This document shows, piece after piece, positions 54,348 to 62,321 of a stretch of 64,000 nucleotides of DNA; positions within the stretch are counted from its first letter, which is position 1, and each line of letters begins with the position of its first letter. A model generated the notes under the pieces. The model worked only from the letters and a program-made list of their open reading frames with translations. It was not told the origin of the DNA and did no database searches. The position numbers and the translations under genes were made by a program. The stretch spans positions 3,686,501-3,750,500 of the forward strand of contig CP016211.1 in assembly GCA_001931535.1 (NCBI GenBank). Direction: 5' to 3'. This DNA is from Minicystis rosea (GTDB lineage: Bacteria; Myxococcota_A; Polyangia; Polyangiales; Polyangiaceae).

Positions 54348-56988
54348 AACTCGAAGAGACCCGCGTCTACCGCGGGCCGAGCAGCTACGGCTACCGGCCC
54401 GTCATTCGACTTACCCTCGATCTCGAAGAGCTCGAGCAATACCCGAGCGACAAGATCCCCGGCTTCATCGATCGGCTCCTCGCCGACATCCCCACGCTCG
54501 ACGAGCACGGCTGCTCGTACGGCGAGCGCGGCGGCTTCGTGCGTCGCCTGCAGGAAGGGACGTGGTTCGGACACATCGCCGAGCACGTGGCGCTCGAGCT
54601 GCAGTGCCTCGCGGGCACGCCGGTGACGTACGGCAAGACGCGCGGCGCGGGTCGCGAAGGCGTCTACCACGTGATCTACAGCTACGAGGAGGAGCAGGTC
54701 GGACGGCGGGCCGGCGATCTCTCGCTGCGGTATCTGCGCAGCATCCTCCCGCCGGGCTTCGCGGCGCGGCTCGAGCCGAGCGTCGATCTCCAAGCAGAGA
54801 TGGAGACGCTCGTGCGCCTCGCGGAGCGCGTGGCCCTCGGCCCCTCGACGCGCAGCCTCGTGGAGGAGGCCAAGCGCCGCAACATCCCCACGCTGCGGCT
54901 CAACGAGCAGAGCCTCGTGCAGCTCGGCTGGGGCGTGCATCAACAGCGCATCCAGGCCACCGTCACCAGCCGCACGAAGCACATCGCGGTGGAGATCGCG
55001 CAGGACAAGCAGCTCACGAGCTCGCTCCTCGAACGCGCAGGCCTGCCGGTGCCAAAGCACGAGCGCGTGCGCTCCGCCAACGAGGCCGCCGAGGCCGCGA
55101 ACGATCTCGGCTACCCGGTGGTGGTCAAGCCCATGGACCTGTCGCACGGGCGCGGCGTGGCGCTGAACCTGACCGACGAGGCTCAAGTTCGCGACGCGTT
55201 CGAGAAGGCCTACGATCTGTCGAGCTACGTGCTCGTGGAGCGCTACCACAAGGGCAACGATCACCGGGCGCTCGTGATCGACGGCAACGTGGTCGCCGTC
55301 GCGGAGCGGGTGCCCGGGCACGTGGTGGGCGACGGCACGAGCACCATCCGCGCGCTCGTCGATCGGGTGAACGTCGATCCGCGGCGCGGTGTGGGGCACG
55401 AGAAGGTGCTGACACGGATCGAGATCGATCACCAAGCCGAGCGGCTCCTCGCGCTCGCCGGCCACACGCTCGATACCGTGCTCGAGGACGGCCACGTCTT
55501 CATGCTCCGCTCGACGGGCAACCTGTCGACGGGCGGCACCGCGGTGGACAAGACCGACGTGATCCACCCCGACAACGCCGAGATCGCAGCCCGCGCGGCC
55601 AAGGTCATCGGGCTCGACGTGGCCGGCATCGATCTCATCTGCGAGGACATCTCGAAGAGCGTGCGCGAGCACGGCGGTGTCATCGTGGAGGTGAACGCGG
55701 CGCCCGGCTTCCGCATGCACGTGGCCCCGACCGTGGGCACGCCGCGCAACGTGGCCGCGCCCGTGATCGACATGCTGTTCCCGAGCGGCGCGCCCTCCCG
55801 CATCCCCACCGCGGCCATCACCGGCACCAACGGGAAGACCACGACGAGCCGCATGGTCGCGCACATCCTCAAGATGAGCGGCAAGCGCGTCGGGCTCACC
55901 ACCACCGACGGCATCTACATCGACGGCGAGCGCATCCTGAAGGGCGACATGACGGGCCCGTGGAGCGCGCGCGTGGTGCTCACCGATCCCACGGTCGAGG
56001 CCGCCGTGCTGGAGACGGCGCGCGGGGCATCCTCCGCGAAGGCCTCGGTTGGGATCGCTGCGACGTGGGCTGCGTGCTCAACGTGTCGGCCGATCACCTC
56101 GGGCTCGCGGGCGTCGAGACCGTCGAGGATCTGGCCTTCGTGAAGCGCCTCGTGGTCGAGGTCGTGCGCGACAACGGCACCAGCGTGCTCAACGCCGACG
56201 ACCCGCTCGTGCTCGCCATGGCCCCCGAGGCCGAGGGCCGCATCATGTATTTCTCGCGCTCGGCGACCAACGAGCACGTGCGCAAGCACGTCCGCGAGGG
56301 CGGCCGCGCCGCGGTGCTCGAGCAGGGCGTGAACGGCGAGATGCTCACCATCTACGACGGCGATCGCCACATCCCCGTGACGTGGACGCACCTGATCCCG
56401 GCGACCTTCGAAGGCAAAGCCAAGTTCAACGTGGAGAACGCGCTCGCCGCGGCCGCGATCGCCTACTCGCTGGGCGCGACGCTCGAGCACATCCGCCAAG
56501 GCCTGCGCACGTTCACGACGTCGTTCTTCCAGGCGCCCGGTCGCTGCAACGTCTTCGACGAGCACCCGTTCCGGGTCATCGTCGATTACGGCCATAATCC
56601 CGCGGCCATGGAGAAGATGGTGGAGCTGGTGCACGGCCTTCGTCGCGGTCGCACGATCGGCGTGATTCAAGCCGCGGGCGACCGTCGCGACGACGACATC
56701 CGCGCGCTCGGCCGCGTTGCCGCGCGCGGCTTCGACGTGATGATCGCGAAGGAAGACGCGAGCCGGCGCGGCCGCCCACCCGGTGAAGTGGCCGCGCTGC
56801 TCCGCACCGGCGCGCTCGAGGGCGGCCTCGCGGAGGAGCGGATCATCACCAAGCTCGACGAGCCTGCGGCCGTCGAAACCGCGCTCGCGTTGGCGCAGCC
56901 GGGCGATCTCGTGGTCATCTTCGCCGATGACGTGACACACACCTGGAAGCAGGTGATCTACTGGGGGAAGGAAGGGCCGCGCCCGTGA
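54344..56988 (+). pseudogene. cphA: Cyanophycin synthetase with an apparent -1 frameshift near 56024-56027
   Basis: Restoring one base gives 881 residues, a normal size. The first frame has the N-terminal domain, an ATP-grasp domain (VVKPMDLSHGRGVALNLTDE; VEVNAAPGFRMHVAPT) and the Mur ligase P-loop ITGTNGKTTTSRM (about residue 493). At codon 561 the run GCGCGCGGGGCATC reads ETARGASS, while one more G would read ETARGGILREGLGWDRCDVG, as in other cyanophycin synthetases; the downstream frame then carries NVSADHLGLAGVETVEDLAFVKR and ends GKEGPRP. All other parts look under selection. A sequencing or assembly error in the G run is as likely as a true mutation or programmed slippage. The GTG start overlaps cphB by 4 bases and the stop overlaps the peptidase gene by 4. 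Confidence 0.85.
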
Positions 56989-57911
56989 ACTACGCCATCC
57001 TCACGCACGGCGGCGCTGCCTCGCCGCACCATTTCTCCGACGGCTGCATCGCCGCGGCCGAGCGCGCCCGCGCGGTGCTCGACGAAGGGGGCGATGCGCT
57101 CGCCGCCGCCCTCGCCGCCACCGTCGCGCTCGAGGACGATCCGCGCTTCAACGCGGGCACCGGATCGAACCTGCGCCTCGACGGTCGCACCATCGAAATG
57201 GATGCCTCGGCGATGTCGAGCGACGGCCGCTTCGGCGCCGTGGCGTGCATCCAATCCGTGCAAAACCCGGTGCTCGTGGCCGCGCGCGTGATGGAGACCC
57301 CGCACCTGATGCTGGTGGGCGAAGGCGCGACCGCGTTCGCGCGGCGCCTCGGTTTCCCGACCTTCGATCCCACGACGGAGGGCGCGAAGAAGAAGTACGC
57401 GCGCGCCCTCGCGGAGCTCGCGGGCCACGGCGATGGAGACTATGCGGTCGACGCGGATCCCTTCCGGCGCATGGACCTCGCGAAGGTGTGGAACTTCGAC
57501 GGCGAGCCGCCCCCCGTTGCGCGAATCACGAGCAGCGATGTCGAGGGCTGCGACACGGTCGGTGCGGTCGTGCGCGATCGCCATGGTCGCTTCGCCGCGA
57601 CGGCGTCGACGGGCGGCACGCTCTACATGCTGAAGGGACGCGTGGGCGACTCACCGCTGATGGGCGCCGGTGTTTATGCCGGCCCGCACGGCGCCGTGGC
57701 GTGCACGGGCGTGGGCGAGGAGATCGCGAGAAGGTTTTTGGCGAAGACGGTTTACGACTGGCTCGTCGAGGACGTATCGCCGGCGCGCGCCGCCCAGCGG
57801 GCGGTTGCGATGTTCCCCGATGTCATCGATGCTGGGCTCCTCGTCGCCGGACGCGAAGGTCAGGCGGTGGCATCGAATCGCAACATGGCGAGCGCGATGC
57901 TGGTGGGCTGA
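56985..57911 (+). CDS. Isoaspartyl peptidase / L-asparaginase (Ntn hydrolase)
   Basis: 308 residues, plant-type asparaginase family. Family blocks are THGGAA at the N-terminus, LEDDPRFNAGTGSNLRLDGRTIEMDASAM, the autocleavage site before Thr191 in GCDTVGAVVRDRHG, and TGVGEEIARRFLAK. The Thr becomes the N-terminal nucleophile of the beta chain. Such enzymes split beta-Asp-Arg dipeptides, the product of cyanophycinase. Because the gene overlaps cphA by GTGA, it very likely completes cyanophycin breakdown to Asp and Arg. Confidence 0.88.
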   Translation: MNYAILTHGGAASPHHFSDGCIAAAERARAVLDEGGDALAAALAATVALEDDPRFNAGTGSNLRLDGRTIEMDASAMSSDGRFGAVACIQSVQNPVLVAARVMETPHLMLVGEGATAFARRLGFPTFDPTTEGAKKKYARALAELAGHGDGDYAVDADPFRRMDLAKVWNFDGEPPPVARITSSDVEGCDTVGAVVRDRHGRFAATASTGGTLYMLKGRVGDSPLMGAGVYAGPHGAVACTGVGEEIARRFLAKTVYDWLVEDVSPARAAQRAVAMFPDVIDAGLLVAGREGQAVASNRNMASAMLVG

Positions 57912-57986
57912 GCGGTCGATGCGGTGAGCGCGCCATCGCCACCGCACCGTGGTGATGGCGCGGAGCCCTGCGCGGAGACGGTCGTC

Positions 57987-58643
57987 ATGATCCCCACTCT
58001 CGTCGTCTCGTGCATGGCCGTGCTCGTGATGTCGGTGATCGTCTCGAGCTTGCATCATCGCCCCGAAGAGATCGCAGGCCGGCACGCCAAGGCGTATCCC
58101 CGTCATCCGATTCGCCAGTTCCCCGATGCCCAAGCGGGGCGAATCGTGGGTATCGCGCTCCGACGAGAGCCGCTCCTTCGATCACCCCTCACGGCACGTG
58201 ACTGCATCGCCTACGTCGTCCGGGTCTACGAGCGTATCGAGGCCAAGAACGAATGGAAGCTCATCCTCGACGTGGCCGAGGCGACCACGTTCGCCCTGCG
58301 TGATGAAACCGGCCTCGCCGAGATCCGCGCCCGAGACGGCCGCATGGCGCTCACCGTCGATCACTTCTCCCAATCGGGCACGCTCTCCCGCGCTCCACGA
58401 CAGCACGAGGTGTTTCTCCAAAGCCACGAGCTGACGAGCCTCGACACGACGCTCAAGTACGAGGAAGCCATCCTCACCGAAGGCGAGCGCGTCAGCGTCT
58501 ACGGCTTCGGCCAGCACGAAGCGGGCAGCGAATCGGAGAGTGGGAAGGCGATCGGCTATCGGGAGCAGCCGCAGCGCCTGGTGATGGCCCCGAGCGCCGA
58601 GAAGAAGCTGTTCATCAGCAACATGCCTTCGACGTTCGAGTGA
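57987..58643 (+). CDS. Single-pass membrane protein, possibly GIDE-like
   Basis: 218 residues from ATG 57987. A membrane helix (PTLVVSCMAVLVMSVIVSSL) is followed by a beta-rich part including GRIVGIALRREPLLRSPLTARDCIAYVVRVYE and FALRDETGLAEI, which loosely resembles the GIDE domain of membrane E3-like proteins found also in bacteria. This is weak. GTG at 57924 would add 21 residues without a better signal. GGAGA lies upstream of the chosen ATG. Confidence 0.5.
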   Translation: MIPTLVVSCMAVLVMSVIVSSLHHRPEEIAGRHAKAYPRHPIRQFPDAQAGRIVGIALRREPLLRSPLTARDCIAYVVRVYERIEAKNEWKLILDVAEATTFALRDETGLAEIRARDGRMALTVDHFSQSGTLSRAPRQHEVFLQSHELTSLDTTLKYEEAILTEGERVSVYGFGQHEAGSESESGKAIGYREQPQRLVMAPSAEKKLFISNMPSTFE

Positions 58644-58664
58644 CCTCGCACGAGCGACGGCGCC

Positions 58665-59003
58665 TCAGCTCCGCCCGATTGCTCGCATCACCAGATAGAG
58701 CGCCGATACGCCCGCCATCGCCGACTGCGCGACGACCGCCGCCGGGCGCTCGACCTCTTCGCCGCGCAACAGCGCCGGCAGCTTGGTCAGACCGCGCGCC
58801 GAGCCTGCGAGAGCCAGCGCAGCCACCGCCGAGCCCGCCAGAAGCGCGGCCGGCCGGCGCTTGCCCATCAAACCAATCCCGATGGCAACAGCCCCGAAAC
58901 CAGCAGGGATGAGCGCCGTCTTGTGTTGCCCTTTCGTCGCAACGAAGCCGCCGATCCCGAGCCCCGTGAGCGCTGCCCCATATGCAATCGTCAGTGTCGC
59001 CAA
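58665..59003 (-). CDS. TMEM14-like small membrane protein
   Basis: 112 residues from TTG 59003, with GAGGAGG upstream. It has four hydrophobic segments; YGAALTGLGIGGFVATKGQH and LIPAGFGAVAIGIGLMG resemble the repeated glycine-rich helices of the TMEM14 family. Function in bacteria unknown. Convergent with the preceding membrane protein gene. Confidence 0.6.
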   Translation of the reverse strand: MATLTIAYGAALTGLGIGGFVATKGQHKTALIPAGFGAVAIGIGLMGKRRPAALLAGSAVAALALAGSARGLTKLPALLRGEEVERPAAVVAQSAMAGVSALYLVMRAIGRS

Positions 59004-59162
59004 GCGCGCCTCCTCGGGGCGGGAGGATACGCGATTCGACGACGCCCGCACTCCCCTCGCGGCCGCGTTCGCCCACCCGACGAACGACCGTGCACGACGA
59101 AGCGCCGAGAGCTGCGACGATCGAAGCCGGTTTCGTGGGATCGGCGACGGGCGCGTCCGACC

Positions 59163-59549
59163 TCAAGCCATCTTCGCCCCGCGGTCCGTGAACAGCGCAC
59201 GCAGCACCGAACGGTGACAGCGCGCCTCGTCCTCGCAATAGCAACCCACTGAAAAGTCGGTCGTATGCGAGAGCGCGGCGAGCAGATCGAGCGTGCGCGC
59301 CGCATCGTGGGCGGCCATCTCGGCGCGGAATTTCCTCACGAACGCAGCCCACTCGCGATCGGTCTTCGCCGCCAGGGCGAGCTTCACCGTCTCCGCGCTG
59401 GGCGAGAGGTTCGGATACCAGACGTCGTACCAATCATCCGACGCGAAGCGCGATGCCGGCACGCCGCGCGGCGGACGGCGGACCGTGCCGATGCGCAGCC
59501 CCTCCGTGGGGGCGCGCGGGGTGCCGAGCCGAACGATGCGAATGCTCAT
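59163..59549 (-). CDS. DUF488 family protein
   Basis: 128 residues, complete. The family pattern is clear: RIVRLGTPRAPTEGLRIGTVRRPPRG at the start, WYPNLSPSAE, REWAAFVRKFRAEM, and VGCYCEDEARCHRSVLRALF near the end with the paired Cys and His. The family includes YeaO and has no firmly known function. Confidence 0.85.
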   Translation of the reverse strand: MSIRIVRLGTPRAPTEGLRIGTVRRPPRGVPASRFASDDWYDVWYPNLSPSAETVKLALAAKTDREWAAFVRKFRAEMAAHDAARTLDLLAALSHTTDFSVGCYCEDEARCHRSVLRALFTDRGAKMA

Positions 59550-59721
59550 GGTCGAACGAGGTTAGCGCGCCCGCGCATGGCGCTGAAGCCGTCGTGAAGC
59601 GACGCGCGACGCAGCGCGGATCGTCGAGAACCCGAGCAAGCGAGGTCGCCGTGGCTCTCGATCCAAGGTCCCTCTCGGTTTGGATGCACATCGATGCGAC
59701 ACCGCACATCGACACGCGTGC

Positions 59722-62214
59722 TCATGTGCGAATGCGGCGCCGCTCGGCCGCGACCTCGACCACGGCTCCGCTCGCGCGCCGCAACGTGAGCCGCACGGTG
59801 CTGCCCACGGGGCCGCGAATGCGCTGAATCGAGCCGTCGAATCCAAGCGTCGCGACGGAAGCGCCATCGACGGCGAGGAGGACGTCACCGGGCGCGAGGC
59901 CGGCCGCTTCGGCGCCGCCGCCGGGAAACACTTTGTCGACGCGCAGCCCGTCGCCGTCGACGGTGAGCACGGCGCCGATGCCGGCGAGCTCGATGCGTGA
60001 CTCTTCACCGTTCTTGGTCGGCGTCAGATCGACGGTGATGGGACCGACGGTGGCGCCCTCGACGAAGCTCAGGCTCGTGAGGATGCGAATGTGGTGGGCA
60101 TAGGCGGCGACCATGATGGATCGCGCGCCGGGAGGGATGCCGCCGAGCTCGAAGTCGCCGCGATCATCGGTGAGCGCGCTGGCGACGATGGGCACGGCGA
60201 TGGTGGTGTCGCCGAAGGCATTCTCGATGGAGATGCGAGCGTACGCGAGCGGCGCGCCGCCCTCGACGTCGATCACCTTGCCCGTGAGACGACCGCCGCG
60301 ACCGAGCGCGAGCTGAATGGGCGCGGCCTGTGTGGGCGGCTCGGGGATGCTCACGTCGAGCGGAGCCGTGGGCGCATGCGCGTTGGCGGCGGCGCGAACG
60401 CGGTAATCGCCGGGCTCGAGATCGGGAATGGTGAAGCGCCCGTCGGAGTCGATGACCGATCGCACCGCGACGGAGACCTCTTTCACGGGGCCCTTGCGGC
60501 GCGCGACGACGATGGTGAACGCCGGCACCGGTGCGCCGCCCTCGGCTTCGATCACGCGACCCGACAGCGAGCCGCCTCGGCGCAGGCCGAGCACCAGGTC
60601 GAGCGAGCCTGCGGACACCCGTTCGGCTGCGCTCGATGCGAATCCGGCGTGCGCCGCGACGACGGTGTGGAGACCGGGATCGAGCCCCTCCAGCGAGAAG
60701 TGCCCGGCCGCATCGCTGAGCGCCCGCGCGGAGGTGTGGAGCGCTTCGGGGCCGCGATCGGCGGGCTCCGCGCGCACCAAGGCGCCGGCGACGGGAGCCC
60801 CGCCGGCGTCGATCACGCGCCCGGCGATGCGCTCGACGCCCAGGGTTTCGGCGCCCTTGGGGCGCAGGCGGATCTCCATGCGATGGCTGGTCGCGGCGGC
60901 GCCGTCGAGCTTGCGGCGGCCGGGGCTGAAGTCGGGATGGCGCGCTTCGAGGAGCGCGTCGTCCGGCGCATGGAACTGGACCTCGCCGCGATCGTTCGAA
61001 ATGAAACGATCGCGGATCGGGACCAGCGCCTGCTCGCCCTGCGCGGCGCCGAGCAGCGTCACCGTGGCGCCGGCGACGGGCTTGCCGCCGGGATCGACGA
61101 CGGTCGCCACGTAGTCGATCGCGGGCACGAGGTAGACGGTGATGTCGCGCACGCGCATCTTCGGGCGCGCGAAGAGCTCGATGGGGCTGTGCCCCCACTC
61201 GGGCGCGAACGGCAGGTAATCGGGTGCGGTCACGAGCGCGATGGTGCAGCGCCCCGCGCGCGCCGGCGCGAGCTGGAAGCGACCTTCCTCGTCGGTGCTC
61301 GCGATCGCGGTCGCGCCGTCGAACGCGAAGGTGACCTCGGCGCGGGACACGCCCTTGCCCGATCCCCAATCGATCACCCGCCCTTCGAAGACACCGTGCT
61401 CGGCGCTTTCATCGGCGAGCGCGACGGCGGCCGTCAGCGGGAGCGGCGCCGCGTGCCCCGGCTCCACCGAGGGGCGCGCCACCTGCGGCGCCTTGGGCAT
61501 CGTGAGGGACGCGCTCGCCGCCGAGGAGACCGTCGCATGCGACGCGTGACGCGCACGCCACCACGAGCCACCGCCCGCGAGGAGCAGGAGGAGCGTGGCC
61601 ATCAACGTCACGAGCTTCGCGGTACGGCTCATCATCCATATCCCCTTCGAGAACGTGATCCACGACGGCTCCCGCGACACCACGCCGGGCGCGAGCAGGA
61701 CGCACCAGCGCCGGCGATCACCGCCGCTCTCGCGATCGAGCGTGGTGCGGAGCCGATCGAGCCCCTCCTTGAGACGCCAGCGCACCGTCCCTGCAGGGAC
61801 ACCTTCGCGACGCGCGATCTCCGCGGCGGAGAGGCCCTCGAAGTAACGCAGCAGGACGGTCGCGCGAAACGGCTCTTCGAGCTCGGCGACCAGCGCTGCG
61901 AGGCGGCGCTGTGCTTGGAGACGATCGAGGAGCGCGTCGGCCGAAGGAGCGCTGTCTTCGGAGATGCGCACGAGCTCCGTCTCGCGGCGCGCGCGCCGGC
62001 CGGCGCCGCGGGCGCGCATGCGGGCTGCGTTCCTCAAGACCTCCGCGAGCCAACCGCGCGCGGGACGATCGGCGGCCGGCGGGGTGCGGAGCGCCGCGAG
62101 CCAAGTCTCTTGCACGAGATCATCGGAATCGCCGCCCACCAGCGTCGTGGCGAGACGACGTAGCCAGGCGGCATGCTCCAACAGCGCCTCGGGCGGAATC
62201 GGGGGCGAAGGCAT
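59722..62214 (-). CDS. ECF sigma factor fused to a transmembrane carboxypeptidase-regulatory/PDZ region
   Basis: 830 residues in one open frame. Residues about 1-165 are an ECF sigma factor: region 2 (LATTLVGGDSDDLVQETWLAAL) and region 4 (EPFRATVLLRYFEGLSAAEIARREGVPAGTVRWRLKEGL). After a linker a membrane helix (about 202-217, LVTLMATLLLLLAGGGSWW) leads into five or more carboxypeptidase-regulatory-like beta domains (GRVIDWGSGKGVSRAEVTF, GRVIDAGGAPVAGALVRAE, GRVIEAEGGAPVPAFTIVV, GKVIDVEGGAPLAYARISI) and a C-terminal PDZ-like domain (VFPGGGAEAAGLAPGDVLLA; about 745-815). It looks like a self-contained membrane-tethered sigma factor with an external sensor and no separate anti-sigma. Release by proteolysis is inference. 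No stop or restart separates the halves; an internal ATG at 61632 could start a second product. Confidence 0.8.
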   Translation of the reverse strand: MPSPPIPPEALLEHAAWLRRLATTLVGGDSDDLVQETWLAALRTPPAADRPARGWLAEVLRNAARMRARGAGRRARRETELVRISEDSAPSADALLDRLQAQRRLAALVAELEEPFRATVLLRYFEGLSAAEIARREGVPAGTVRWRLKEGLDRLRTTLDRESGGDRRRWCVLLAPGVVSREPSWITFSKGIWMMSRTAKLVTLMATLLLLLAGGGSWWRARHASHATVSSAASASLTMPKAPQVARPSVEPGHAAPLPLTAAVALADESAEHGVFEGRVIDWGSGKGVSRAEVTFAFDGATAIASTDEEGRFQLAPARAGRCTIALVTAPDYLPFAPEWGHSPIELFARPKMRVRDITVYLVPAIDYVATVVDPGGKPVAGATVTLLGAAQGEQALVPIRDRFISNDRGEVQFHAPDDALLEARHPDFSPGRRKLDGAAATSHRMEIRLRPKGAETLGVERIAGRVIDAGGAPVAGALVRAEPADRGPEALHTSARALSDAAGHFSLEGLDPGLHTVVAAHAGFASSAAERVSAGSLDLVLGLRRGGSLSGRVIEAEGGAPVPAFTIVVARRKGPVKEVSVAVRSVIDSDGRFTIPDLEPGDYRVRAAANAHAPTAPLDVSIPEPPTQAAPIQLALGRGGRLTGKVIDVEGGAPLAYARISIENAFGDTTIAVPIVASALTDDRGDFELGGIPPGARSIMVAAYAHHIRILTSLSFVEGATVGPITVDLTPTKNGEESRIELAGIGAVLTVDGDGLRVDKVFPGGGAEAAGLAPGDVLLAVDGASVATLGFDGSIQRIRGPVGSTVRLTLRRASGAVVEVAAERRRIRT

Positions 62215-62321
62215 GGTCTCGGTCGGATCATGCCGCCCGCGGAAGAACGTTGGCGAAAATCGACGAGGCCCGCGCCTCGTGGCGCGGGTGCGTGGCGCAC
62301 GCATTGCCACGTCGCGAGGCC
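62215..62321. promoter_or_regulatory. Divergent promoter gap
   Basis: 107 bases between the sigma-fusion gene and the asparagine-synthetase-like gene. It should contain both promoters and perhaps a target of the sigma factor itself. I see no confident -35/-10 pair. Short AACG- and GTTGG-containing words occur near 62250 but I cannot support an ECF site. Confidence 0.3.

Noticed and set aside
54256..56143. Two independent overlapping genes for the cphA halves
   Set aside because: Each half alone is a partial CphA and the exact addition of one base restores a full-length enzyme.
61632..62214. Sigma factor and repeat protein as two separate genes
   Set aside because: No stop codon or ribosome-binding site separates them; the frame is continuous through the linker. 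Kept as one fused gene with the caveat noted.
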